Part shown: positions 8,178-15,966 of the stretch, piece after piece
How positions within the stretch are numbered: the first letter of the stretch is position 1
How the letters are laid out: each line of letters opens with the position of its first letter
From: Bacillota bacterium
GTDB taxonomy: Bacteria; Bacillota; Clostridia; Acetivibrionales; DSM-1351
DNA length: 21,759 nt
Assembly: GCA_023431385.1 (NCBI GenBank)
Contig: JAEYWA010000148.1
Coordinates: 1 to 21,759 of the forward strand
Reading direction: 5' to 3'
The notes under the pieces: model-generated
Told to the model about the DNA's origin: nothing
The model's input: the letters and a program-made list of their open reading frames with translations, nothing else
Database searches by the model: none
Translations under genes and position numbers: made by a program

Positions 8178-9244
8178 GTTTAAAACCAGGCAAAGGCAAC
8201 TTAATAAAAGTATTAATCGTTGATGATTCGGCTTTTATGAGAAAAGTTCTTTCCGACATGATCGAATCTGAGGAATCCTTAACAGTGGTGGGTACTGCTA
8301 CCGATGGAAAGGACGCTTTGACAAAAATACAGAAATTGAATCCGGATATTATTACCCTCGATGTTGAAATGCCCATAATGGATGGTATCAGCTGTCTTAA
8401 AGAGATAATGCAGAGATTTCCGAAACCAGTTATAATGTTGAGCAGTGTTACAGATCATGGAGCTGAACTGACGTTAAGGGCTTTAGATGAAGGTGCAGTT
8501 GATTTTGTTGCAAAACCTAAAAATATTTTTGATATAAAGAATGATAAAAAGAAAAACGAAATTGTTGAAAAAATTACTGTAGCAAAAAATATTAAATTCA
8601 ACAATTTAAACAGTAGGTCCAATGTTAAGGATGATGAACTTGGAGTCAGTAATGGCAAGGTTTTGAAATATATTATTGCGATTGGGACTTCTACAGGAGG
8701 ACCTAAAGCCTTACAGAGTGTTATCCCGTTACTACCCGGTGATATACCGGCAGCGGTATTGATTGTACAGCATATGCCACCGGGCTTTACAAATTCTCTT
8801 GCCGAAAGGCTTGACAGTAAGAGTCAAATGGTAGTGAAGGAAGCTTCACATGGAGAGAAGATACTGACAGGACATGTTTATATTGCGCCAGGCGATTCAC
8901 ATATGATGATTGAAGCTGCCTCAAATGGAGATATACATATTAATCTGGATAAGTCCCCGCCGGTCAGTGGGCATAGGCCATCCGTAGATGTTATGATGAA
9001 CTCTTTATCTGATACCGGCCTTAAGAATATCATTGGTGTTATTATGACAGGTATGGGAGCTGACGGCAGTATAGGGATTAAAAAGCTGAAAAATAACAAC
9101 AAGAGTTATATTATAGCTCAGGATGAAGAAACAAGTGTGGTATTTGGAATGCCGAAAATGGCAATACAGACAGGAGTAGTAGATAAAGTTGTACCATTAG
9201 GCAAAATTTCAGAAGAAATAATTCAATATTTGGGGGTGCGTTAA
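8174..9244 (+). CDS. cheB: CheB, chemoreceptor methylesterase/deamidase
   Basis: CheB removes methyl groups from chemoreceptor glutamates when phosphorylated by CheA, giving adaptation. An N-terminal receiver domain carries DD at 17-18, the phospho-acceptor D63 (TLDVEMPIMDG) and the SS/K positions in IMLSSV and FVAKP. A linker (about 125-160) leads to the esterase domain, with the triad S173 (GTSTGG), H200 (VQHMPPG) and D297 (GMGADG). At 356 aa it is of normal size. The ATG overlaps the PilZ stop. CheR, its methyltransferase partner, is not in the window. Confidence 0.97.
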   Translation: MSLKPGKGNLIKVLIVDDSAFMRKVLSDMIESEESLTVVGTATDGKDALTKIQKLNPDIITLDVEMPIMDGISCLKEIMQRFPKPVIMLSSVTDHGAELTLRALDEGAVDFVAKPKNIFDIKNDKKKNEIVEKITVAKNIKFNNLNSRSNVKDDELGVSNGKVLKYIIAIGTSTGGPKALQSVIPLLPGDIPAAVLIVQHMPPGFTNSLAERLDSKSQMVVKEASHGEKILTGHVYIAPGDSHMMIEAASNGDIHINLDKSPPVSGHRPSVDVMMNSLSDTGLKNIIGVIMTGMGADGSIGIKKLKNNNKSYIIAQDEETSVVFGMPKMAIQTGVVDKVVPLGKISEEIIQYLGVR

Positions 9245-9245
9245 T

Positions 9246-11318
9246 ATGGATATGAGTCAGTATTTACAAATATTTATCGAAGAGGCAAATGAACACGTTC
9301 AGAATTTGAACCAGTGTCTCTTGCAAATGGAAAAGGACCCAGAGGATAAGGATGTTTTAAATGAAATCTTCAGAGTTGCTCATACCATTAAGGGAATGGC
9401 AGGAACAATGGGATTTACAAAGATGACAAAGCTGACCCATGACATGGAAAATGTACTTCATGCCATCAGAAACGATGAGATTAAAGTAACTTCAGGCCTG
9501 GTTGATGTTTTATTTAAGTGCCTAGACGCTCTTGAAAATTATGTTAACAGTGTAATAACTACCGGTGGTGAAGGGGATAAGGAATATAAAACTGTTATCG
9601 CAGCCTTGAATGAAATACTTGAAAACAAGGGTGCAAAAGCTTCGGTATCTGCTCCTGTAAAGCCAGCTGAAACTTTGGTTGTAGCTGAAGCAAATGATAA
9701 ATACATAACTGCAAGGATGGAGCTCGACGAGTTTGAACAGCATGCCGCTAACAAGGCAATTGATATGGATATGAATGCTTTAAAGATAACAATTGTTTTG
9801 AACAAGGGATGCTTGTTAAAATCTGCCAGAGCCTTCATATTGTTCCAGACATTGGAGAGATTTGGCGAAATTATAAAATCACAGCCTGCTGTACAGGATA
9901 TTGAAGATGAAAAATTCGATTTTGAGTTTACAGTCGTTGTTGTGTCAAAGCATAACGAACAGCTTTTTTCAAAAGAATTAAACTCCATAGCAGAAGTTGA
10001 TGAGGTAATCATCAGAAAAATGGACAGATTAGGATCTGTTGGAGGTGAGTCCGAAAGCGATGTGAAGGTTGAGGCTATTGATAAAACTAGTGATACACCA
10101 GAAAGTACCGTACCAAAAGAAGCCGAAGCTCAGGAAGCAAAGTCTAATTCAAGCAATACAGCAAAGAAGACTCAGAGAACAGTCAGAGTCGATATAGACA
10201 GACTCGATGTATTGATGAATCTTGTAGGTGAGTTGATTATAACAAAAACAAGACTGGAAGGTACAGACATTACTCAAAAGCCTCAGGAATATCACGAAAC
10301 CCTTGAGTACCTGGAAAGAATCACTACAAACCTGAACGATGCCGTAATGAAAGTTCGAATGGTGCCTGTTGAAACTGTATTCAACAGATTCCCAAGAATG
10401 ATAAGAGATATTGCCAAGGACTTGGGCAAGGAAATTGAGCTTGTTATGTCCGGTGAAGAAACAGAATTGGATAGAACAGTTATCGATGAAATCGGTGATC
10501 CTCTTATTCACTTGCTTAGAAACTCTTGCGACCATGGTTTGGAATCTACCGAGAAGAGAAAGCAGCTGGGTAAACCAGAACATGGAAGAATAAACCTTAC
10601 TGCCTATCAGTCAGGTAATAACGTAATTATTGAAGTTGCCGATGACGGAGCGGGTATCAATATAGATAAAATAAAAGCAAAAGCTATTGAGAATGGTATC
10701 GTTACCAGGGAAGCAGCAAATTCCATGTCTCAGCAGGAGGCAATAGAATTGCTGTTCAGACCAAGCTTCAGTACAGCAGACAAAATAACAGGACTTTCCG
10801 GCAGAGGTGTTGGACTTGATGTTGTTAAGACAAAGATAGAACAGCTTGGCGGAACTGTTGAAGTTGAAACCTTCAGCGGGAAAGGCAGCAAGTTCCTTAT
10901 AAAATTGCCACTTACACTTGCTATTTATCAAGCGTTGCTAGTTAATGTGGGAAGCGAGAAATATGCTATACCTCTGGGATCAATCTATCAGATTTATGAA
11001 TGGAAGGCTGAGGATGTTAAAACAGTTCAAGGTCAGGAAGTAATACTTCTGAGAAATATGGTTGTGCCTATAACAAGACTGGCAGATTCGCTTGAAGTGC
11101 CAGATAGCAATACCAAGACTCAGAAGAAGCTCAAGATTGTAATTGTAAGAAAGGGTGAAAAGCTTACCGGACTTGTTGTTGACAGTGTAATAGGACAGCA
11201 GGAGATAGTAATCAAGTCTCTCGGAAAGTTGCTTACCGGAATCAAATATCTTGCCGGAGCTACAATTCTTGGTGATGGTAATGTTGCACTTATAATTGAT
11301 GTTAATTCTATTACATAA
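9246..11318 (+). CDS. cheA: CheA, chemotaxis histidine kinase
   Basis: CheA autophosphorylates and passes phosphate to CheY and CheB, with activity set by receptor arrays. The 690-aa protein has all five classical domains: P1 Hpt with the phospho-histidine H46 in RVAHTIKGMAGT; P2 response-regulator docking (about 155-250); an acidic/Ser-Thr-rich linker (about 265-310); P3 dimerisation starting near RVDIDRLDVLMNLVGELI; P4 ATPase with the N box (LLRNSCDHGLE), G1 (VADDGAGI) and G2 (GRGVGLDVV); and P5 CheW-like to the end. It begins 1 nt after the cheB stop. ATGs at 9246 and 9252 are both possible; a GGGGG lies about 9 nt before the first. Confidence 0.98.
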   Translation: MDMSQYLQIFIEEANEHVQNLNQCLLQMEKDPEDKDVLNEIFRVAHTIKGMAGTMGFTKMTKLTHDMENVLHAIRNDEIKVTSGLVDVLFKCLDALENYVNSVITTGGEGDKEYKTVIAALNEILENKGAKASVSAPVKPAETLVVAEANDKYITARMELDEFEQHAANKAIDMDMNALKITIVLNKGCLLKSARAFILFQTLERFGEIIKSQPAVQDIEDEKFDFEFTVVVVSKHNEQLFSKELNSIAEVDEVIIRKMDRLGSVGGESESDVKVEAIDKTSDTPESTVPKEAEAQEAKSNSSNTAKKTQRTVRVDIDRLDVLMNLVGELIITKTRLEGTDITQKPQEYHETLEYLERITTNLNDAVMKVRMVPVETVFNRFPRMIRDIAKDLGKEIELVMSGEETELDRTVIDEIGDPLIHLLRNSCDHGLESTEKRKQLGKPEHGRINLTAYQSGNNVIIEVADDGAGINIDKIKAKAIENGIVTREAANSMSQQEAIELLFRPSFSTADKITGLSGRGVGLDVVKTKIEQLGGTVEVETFSGKGSKFLIKLPLTLAIYQALLVNVGSEKYAIPLGSIYQIYEWKAEDVKTVQGQEVILLRNMVVPITRLADSLEVPDSNTKTQKKLKIVIVRKGEKLTGLVVDSVIGQQEIVIKSLGKLLTGIKYLAGATILGDGNVALIIDVNSIT

Positions 11319-11361
11319 AAATATCTGTTTTTACGTGCAAAGCACGAAATAGGAGGTTAAT

Positions 11362-11808
11362 ATGGCAGAAGCACAGGTAAATGATTTTGATACAAAGCAA
11401 TTTATTGTATTCAGTCTTGGTGATGAGCGCTTTGGAATAGATTCCTTAAAAATAACGACAATAGACCGGATGAAAACTATTACAAGGGTACCAAAAACAC
11501 CTGACTACATAAAAGGCGTAATTAACCTAAGAGGAGATATTATTCCTGTTATGGACCTGAGAGCAAAGTTCAATTTGCCGGCTGTTGAGGAAACTGAAGA
11601 AACCAGAATAATAATTCTGAAATTGGAAGAGATATCAATTGGTGTTATTGTTGACCAAGTACTTCAGACTATACAATTGTCCGGAACGGACATTGAAAAT
11701 GCCTCAAGTTTGATAAACAGCGCTGCATCGGAATACATCTTCGGTATTGGAAAAGTTGGTGGTGAGATAGTAACCTTAATAAACTTTGAGAAATTAGTTA
11801 AGCTTTGA
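11362..11808 (+). CDS. cheW: CheW, receptor-kinase coupling protein
   Basis: CheW links chemoreceptors to CheA in the signalling array. The 148-aa protein is a single CheW/SH3-like domain with the usual start (QFIVFSLGDERFGID), the ITRVPKTPDYIKGVINLRG stretch and VIVDQV. AGGAGG lies 6-7 nt before the ATG. It follows cheA by 43 nt and precedes cheC by 27 nt, the same order as in B. subtilis. Confidence 0.97.
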   Translation: MAEAQVNDFDTKQFIVFSLGDERFGIDSLKITTIDRMKTITRVPKTPDYIKGVINLRGDIIPVMDLRAKFNLPAVEETEETRIIILKLEEISIGVIVDQVLQTIQLSGTDIENASSLINSAASEYIFGIGKVGGEIVTLINFEKLVKL

Positions 11809-11835
11809 GAAAAATAATAATATGAGGTAAAAGCA

Positions 11836-12453
11836 ATGACGATTAGTTTTGATGAGTTAAATAATATCCAGATGGATGTCCTAAGAGAAATAGGAAATAT
11901 TGGAGCCGGAAATGCAGTAACATCTCTAGCAAAAATGATTGATAAAAAAGTTGATATGGCTGTACCAAAGGTCAAAATAATGGGCTTTGACAAAGTCAGC
12001 CAGATACTTGGTGGAGAAGAAATTATAGTTGTTGGAATATTGCTGAGTGTAACTGGAGATTTGACCGGTAATATGATGTTTATTCTGGATAACAATGCGG
12101 CCAGACAATTGGTCAATATTCTTTTGGGAAGTGATTCCACTAGCCTTCAATTCGACGAAATGGAGTTGTCGGCCCTAAAAGAAATAGGTAATATATTAAC
12201 CGGGTCATACTTAAATGCATTAGCAGGATTAACCAACTTAAGAATATTGCCTTCCATACCAGAACTGGCAATTGATATGGCCGGTGCCATATTAAGTGTT
12301 CCTGCTATAGAATTCGGTAAAGTGGGAGACTCTGTTCTATATATTGAGACAGAGTTCAGTGAAGGGATAACTAAAGTATTCGGGGACTTTCTTTTAATAC
12401 CTGATGTTGATTCATATGAGGTATTATTAAAAGCATTGGGAGTTATAGAATAA
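11836..12453 (+). CDS. cheC: CheC, CheY-phosphate phosphatase
   Basis: CheC dephosphorylates CheY-P and binds CheD, taking part in adaptation. At 205 aa it has the two-fold CheC/CheX/FliY repeat. Both active-site motifs of the [DS]-x3-E-x2-N-x22-P type are complete: the first from DVLREIGN with P 22 residues after N, the second from SALKEIGN with P again 22 residues later. Both sites therefore look catalytically competent. The stop codon overlaps the cheD start by 1 nt (TAATG), consistent with stoichiometric production of the CheC-CheD pair. Confidence 0.97.
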   Translation: MTISFDELNNIQMDVLREIGNIGAGNAVTSLAKMIDKKVDMAVPKVKIMGFDKVSQILGGEEIIVVGILLSVTGDLTGNMMFILDNNAARQLVNILLGSDSTSLQFDEMELSALKEIGNILTGSYLNALAGLTNLRILPSIPELAIDMAGAILSVPAIEFGKVGDSVLYIETEFSEGITKVFGDFLLIPDVDSYEVLLKALGVIE

Positions 12454-12941
12454 TGGATATAGAAATTGTGAAGGTTGGGATGGCTGATTTAAATTCAGCC
12501 CAACATCCTTGTATGATAACAACACTTGGGTTAGGCTCCTGTGTGGGCGTTGCTTTATATGATTCTGCTACTAAAATAGTTGGCTTGGCGCATGTAATGT
12601 TACCTAGCAGCGAACAAGCTAAAAACAACAGCAATCGGGCCAAATTTGCTGATACTGCCATTGTTCAGCTGTTAGATGATATGATAAGATTAGGCGCCCG
12701 AAAGGAAAGAATTACAGCAAAGCTTGCCGGCGGAGCCCAAATGTTCGCGTTTAGTCAGGGTTCTGACCTGATGAGAATCGGTCATAGAAATGTTGTTGCA
12801 TCAAAGGAGAAACTAAAAGAGCTTAATATTCCGGTTATTTCGGAAGATACCGGGGGCAATTACGGAAGAACCATAGAGATATACTCAGACGATGGAAGGC
12901 TAATGGTTAAAACAATTGGTTCCGGGACTAAACAATTATAG
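12453..12941 (+). CDS. cheD: CheD, chemoreceptor glutamine deamidase
   Basis: CheD deamidates specific receptor glutamines and is held by CheC in the adaptation circuit. The 162-aa protein shows the catalytic trio expected from the structure of the T. maritima enzyme: T24, C30 (TLGLGSCVG) and H47 (VGLAHVMLP), with the same mutual spacing. The KLAGGAQMF and GNYGRTIEIYSDDGR regions are also typical. The ATG overlaps the cheC stop. Confidence 0.97.
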   Translation: MDIEIVKVGMADLNSAQHPCMITTLGLGSCVGVALYDSATKIVGLAHVMLPSSEQAKNNSNRAKFADTAIVQLLDDMIRLGARKERITAKLAGGAQMFAFSQGSDLMRIGHRNVVASKEKLKELNIPVISEDTGGNYGRTIEIYSDDGRLMVKTIGSGTKQL

Positions 12942-12978
12942 TTTACCATGAAATTAATATTATATTAACTAAAGAGAA

Positions 12979-13024
12979 GACTGTAGATATTCTTCACATA
13001 GCCTTTTAGGCTGTGCTTTCAGTC
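12979..13024 (+). other. Predicted two-tier RNA hairpin between cheD and the next gene
   Basis: CATAGCC (12997-13003) and GGCTGTG (13009-13015) pair in a 7-bp stem with one G-U and a 5-nt loop. GACTG (12979-12983) and CAGTC (13020-13024) can close an outer 5-bp stem. No T-tract follows, so this is not a standard terminator. It lies in a 107-nt spacer, one of the two longest within the operon, and could affect mRNA processing or translation of the next gene. It does not match a riboswitch class I know. Confidence 0.35.
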
Positions 13025-13048
13025 GCTAATGGCAAATGAGAGGTAAGA

Positions 13049-13441
13049 ATGGAGACAATTATGAAAATACCGTTTTTGTTGGCAATGACGGCGGCTCTGG
13101 TTACCGGGCTAATAAGTGTAGCGAAAGATGCCGGAACAAACCAGACATGTATAAGAATGATAATCGCCCTGGTAGCATTCTACATTGTTGGAACTATTTT
13201 GAGTTCTACCTTGTCAGGAATTGTTGAAGAACAAAACAGAATTAAGCAGGAAGCTGAAAAACAGCAGAGGCTGGAAGAGGCGAAACTTGAGCTACTGAAA
13301 CTTGAACAGGAAAAGGCAGAAAAGCTGAAGCAGGAGGGACATTTGGGCACTAATCTGGATTTGTTCGCTGACAGCGACATGGACGATGGGTTTTCTCCAC
13401 TAGATCTATCACAAGCGATCAGGACAAAAGTTAATGAATAG
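13049..13441 (+). CDS. Unknown membrane protein with coiled coil, between cheD and sigD
   Basis: I do not recognise this family. The protein (130 aa from the ATG at 13049, or 126 aa from the ATG at 13061) has two predicted membrane segments (about residues 7-24 and 34-54). A strongly charged, Glu/Lys/Gln-rich coiled coil follows (about 58-100), then an acidic tail (LFADSDMDDGFSPLD). AGAGG lies 5 nt before 13049 and GGAG 6 nt before 13061, so either start is possible; the sequence from the second, MKIPFLLAMTAALVTGL, looks natural. Its place between cheD and sigD suggests a motility role, perhaps a membrane anchor or scaffold. That is context only. Confidence 0.75.
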   Translation: METIMKIPFLLAMTAALVTGLISVAKDAGTNQTCIRMIIALVAFYIVGTILSSTLSGIVEEQNRIKQEAEKQQRLEEAKLELLKLEQEKAEKLKQEGHLGTNLDLFADSDMDDGFSPLDLSQAIRTKVNE

Positions 13442-13482
13442 ACATTTTGGTGATATATATAGTAAAAGTATGGAGGATTTTC

Positions 13483-14250
13483 ATGTTTGGTGTAGACAAT
13501 ATCAATCAGCTTTGGAAACAATTTACTGAGAATAAGGATCCTGTTGCAAAAGAAAAGTTGATTATTCACTACGCTTACCTTATTAAGTATGTAGCAGGAA
13601 GATTAAGTATTTATTTCGGATCCAATGTCGAATTTGACGATTTGGTTGGATATGGTGCATTCGGGCTAATAGATGCCATTGAAAAGTTTGATGTTACGAA
13701 AGGTGCTAAATTTGAAACTTATGCCTCTTTAAGAATTAGAGGATCTATTATAGATAGTATCAGGGATTTGGATTGGGTTCCACGATCTCTGAGACAAAAA
13801 AATAAGGAATTGGAAAGAGTTTATGCAGAGATAGAGAATGAAATGGGCCATTCAGCTACAGATAAAGAAGTTGCTGAGAAACTCGGCATAAGTATGGAGG
13901 AATTCTATAGGCTACTTAACGATGTAAATGTTTCGTCTATGATGTCGCTGGAAGAGTTTATGGAGCAGAACTACGAGAGAGGCCTTGAGATTGTAAGTGA
14001 AAACACAGAGGACAAGCCTGAAGCTTCTTTAGAATTGAGTGAAATAAAAGAACTTCTGGCCGATTCAATTAATAAGTTACCCGAGAAAGAGAAAGCGGTA
14101 ATTACATTTTATTATTTTGAAGAACTTACTTTGAAAGAAATAAGTGCCATAATGAATGTAACTGAATCAAGAATTTCTCAGTTGCATACAAAAGCACTTT
14201 TAAGGATGAGAGGCAAATTGTTCAGACACAAAATAATGCTTGAATCTTAA
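13483..14250 (+). CDS. sigD: SigD (FliA/WhiG-type) flagellar sigma factor
   Basis: This is sigma-28, which directs RNA polymerase to late flagellar, chemotaxis and often autolysin genes. The frame opens at 13447, but GGAGG (13472-13476) sits 6 nt before the ATG at 13483, and MFGVDNINQLWKQF is a plausible family N-terminus, giving 255 aa. Region 2 includes EFDDLVGYGAFGLIDAIEKF and the core-binding/-10 recognition helices. Region 3 starts near DWVPRSLRQKNKELERV, and region 4 has LPEKEKAVITFYYFEELTL and the helix-turn-helix ISAIMNVTESRISQLH. In relatives its activity is held by the anti-sigma factor FlgM, not seen here. fapA follows after 9 nt. Confidence 0.96.
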   Translation: MFGVDNINQLWKQFTENKDPVAKEKLIIHYAYLIKYVAGRLSIYFGSNVEFDDLVGYGAFGLIDAIEKFDVTKGAKFETYASLRIRGSIIDSIRDLDWVPRSLRQKNKELERVYAEIENEMGHSATDKEVAEKLGISMEEFYRLLNDVNVSSMMSLEEFMEQNYERGLEIVSENTEDKPEASLELSEIKELLADSINKLPEKEKAVITFYYFEELTLKEISAIMNVTESRISQLHTKALLRMRGKLFRHKIMLES

Positions 14251-14259
14251 GGAGAGTTT

Positions 14260-15651
14260 ATGGCAAATCAAAATGATTTAAGAATTTTAGTCACTGTTTC
14301 CCCGGATGAATTAAAAGCGTTCATAACGCTTTATGCAAGTCAGGACAATTCAAGGGTAACAAAGGAAGAGATACTGGCTGCTCTTCAAAGTCAGAGGGTA
14401 ACATACGGATTAAAAGAAGATGTCATTAATTTTTGCAGCGAGCAGCCTATCTACAACGAAGCCTTTTGTGTAGCTGAAGGCATTCCTGCTCAAAATGGGA
14501 AAAACGGATCGGTTATTTATCACTTTGATACTTCTGTAGATAAGTCACCCACTATTTTAGATGACGGGAGAATAAACTACAGGGAGTTGAACTTAATTCA
14601 ATCCGTTAAGCAGGGACAATTGCTTTGCTCTTTAGTACCTCCCGTTATGGGTACTCAAGGTATGACCGTTAAAGGTAGGATAATACCTGCAGTAAGCGGA
14701 AGACCTGCTATATTACCAAGAGGGAAAAATGTTCATGCCTCGGAAGACGGACAGAATCTATATGCCTCAACTGATGGTGAGGTGGAATATCTTGACCTCA
14801 CAAAGGTAAGTGTATATACAAACCATGAGGTACCGGCAGATGTTGACAATTCAACAGGAAATGTTAATTTTGTAGGCAGCGTCATTATTAAAGGAAATGT
14901 ATTATCTGGTTTTAGTGTTGAAGCCGGAGGTAATGTTGAGGTCTATGGTGTAGTCGAAGGCGCAACTATTAAGGCCGGAGGTAATATAATCCTGAGAAGA
15001 GGAATGCAGGGCATGGGTAAAGGTACTCTTGTTGCCGGCGGGGATATAGTATCAAGGTATATTGAATATTGTAATGTTGAGGCCCAGGGTAACATTCAAG
15101 CCGAAGCAGTTATGCATAGTAATGTAAAGTGCGGCAACAAGCTTGAACTGACCGGCAGGAAAGGTCTGCTTGTAGGCGGTACCTGTAAGGTCGGGAAGAT
15201 AATTATTGCAAAGGTGATTGGCTCTCATATGGCGACAGTCACAGACCTGGAAGTTGGTACTGACCCTACTGTAAGAGAGCGTTTTAAACAGGTCAAAGAA
15301 GAATTAAACTCAAATGAATCTGACATAAGGAAAGCCGAGCAAGCCATAACTTTACTAAAAAAGCTTGAAGGTATGGGTTCTCTAACACCTGATAAACAGG
15401 AGATACTTACAAAAAGCGTAAGAACAAAAATATATCTTTCTTCAAGAGTGGAAGAACTCAAAAAGGAAATGGTAGTATTGGAAGAAAAGCTACAGCAGGA
15501 AGTAAGCGGAAAAATCCGTTCTTTAAACATAATATATCCTGGTGTGAAGGTCACTATCGGAACCTGTACAATGTATGTCAAGGAACCTTTACAATATTGT
15601 ACCCTGTATAGGGATGGAGCAGATATTCGTGTAGGGGCCATAGATAAATAA
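14260..15651 (+). CDS. fapA: FapA/DUF342-family protein
   Basis: This 463-aa protein belongs to the DUF342 (Flagellar Assembly Protein A) family, which is unrelated to the functional-amyloid FapA of Pseudomonas. An N-terminal mixed domain is followed by a Gly-rich right-handed beta-helix (about 205-320) with repeated turns such as VEAGGNVEVYGVVEGATIKA, IKAGGNIILRRG and LVAGGDIVSR. A coiled coil follows (about 335-410, LKKLEGMG and EELKKEMVVLEEKLQQE) and a short C-terminal beta domain. AGGAGAG lies just before the ATG and adjoins the sigD stop. The family often sits in motility operons; biochemical function is poorly defined. The beta-helix suggests a polymerising or surface-organising role, like bactofilin-type proteins, but this is inference. 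Confidence 0.88.
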   Translation: MANQNDLRILVTVSPDELKAFITLYASQDNSRVTKEEILAALQSQRVTYGLKEDVINFCSEQPIYNEAFCVAEGIPAQNGKNGSVIYHFDTSVDKSPTILDDGRINYRELNLIQSVKQGQLLCSLVPPVMGTQGMTVKGRIIPAVSGRPAILPRGKNVHASEDGQNLYASTDGEVEYLDLTKVSVYTNHEVPADVDNSTGNVNFVGSVIIKGNVLSGFSVEAGGNVEVYGVVEGATIKAGGNIILRRGMQGMGKGTLVAGGDIVSRYIEYCNVEAQGNIQAEAVMHSNVKCGNKLELTGRKGLLVGGTCKVGKIIIAKVIGSHMATVTDLEVGTDPTVRERFKQVKEELNSNESDIRKAEQAITLLKKLEGMGSLTPDKQEILTKSVRTKIYLSSRVEELKKEMVVLEEKLQQEVSGKIRSLNIIYPGVKVTIGTCTMYVKEPLQYCTLYRDGADIRVGAIDK

Positions 15652-15669
15652 ATCGTTCTGGAGGTTGAT

Positions 15670-15951
15670 ATGTCTATTAAACCAATGGATTTTCAGGTAT
15701 TATATCCTAAAACCACTGAATTATCCAAAACGTACAATGACGAGGCCAACAAAAATCAGGCAGTACATCAGCAACAGGCTGAAACAAACCGTGACAGAAT
15801 AGACCAAAGTTTAAAGCAGGTTGTTGCAAGAGAAAATGTTCAGCATGGACGTGTGAATGAAAAACAGCCTAGAGAAAATAATAAACAGAATGAGAAAAAA
15901 AAGAACCAAAAAAATCCTGAAAATAAATCTAAAATTGATATTAGGATTTAA
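15670..15951 (+). CDS. Small conserved-looking disordered protein of the flagellar operon
   Basis: I recognise this 93-aa protein only as a type found in clostridial flagellar operons; no function is known to me. Its N-terminus (MSIKPMDFQVLYPKTTELSK) looks ordered and motif-like. The rest is Gln/Asn/Lys/Glu-rich with no hydrophobic core: a helical Gln-rich stretch (about 25-60) leads to a basic, Asn-Lys-rich tail. It lacks a signal peptide and membrane segment. GGAGG lies 5-7 nt before the ATG. The gene is 18 nt after fapA and 15 nt before the SwrB-like gene, so it is surely co-transcribed. A chaperone-like or adaptor role is possible but unsupported. Confidence 0.8.
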   Translation: MSIKPMDFQVLYPKTTELSKTYNDEANKNQAVHQQQAETNRDRIDQSLKQVVARENVQHGRVNEKQPRENNKQNEKKKNQKNPENKSKIDIRI

Positions 15952-15966
15952 CTATTTGAGGTGAAT

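Noticed and set aside
9539..10012. 157-aa - strand open frame within cheA
   Set aside because: Antisense shadow of the CheA P2 region; Ser-rich composition typical of reverse-complement frames.
10149..10583. 144-aa - strand open frame within cheA
   Set aside because: Antisense shadow of the conserved P3/P4 kinase region; no family resemblance.
11334..11346. CGTGC-AAA-GCACG hairpin between cheA and cheW
   Set aside because: Only 5 bp, with no T-tract after it on the + strand, inside a continuous operon; not enough for a terminator or attenuator call.
11664..12140. 158-aa - strand open frame across cheW and cheC
   Set aside because: It is antisense to two clear genes with catalytic motifs, has low-complexity Ser/Ile/Thr composition and no ribosome binding site context.
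12479..12501. GGCTGA/TCAGCC inverted repeat near the cheD start
   Set aside because: Lies within conserved CheD coding sequence and has no supporting regulatory context.
12942..13048. c-di-GMP riboswitch in the spacer after cheD
   Set aside because: Looked for because of the PilZ gene and motility context, but the conserved GEMM core elements are missing.
13036..13227. 63-aa + strand open frame overlapping the small membrane gene
   Set aside because: Alternative frame of the 13049-13441 gene, without hydrophobic or domain features of its own.
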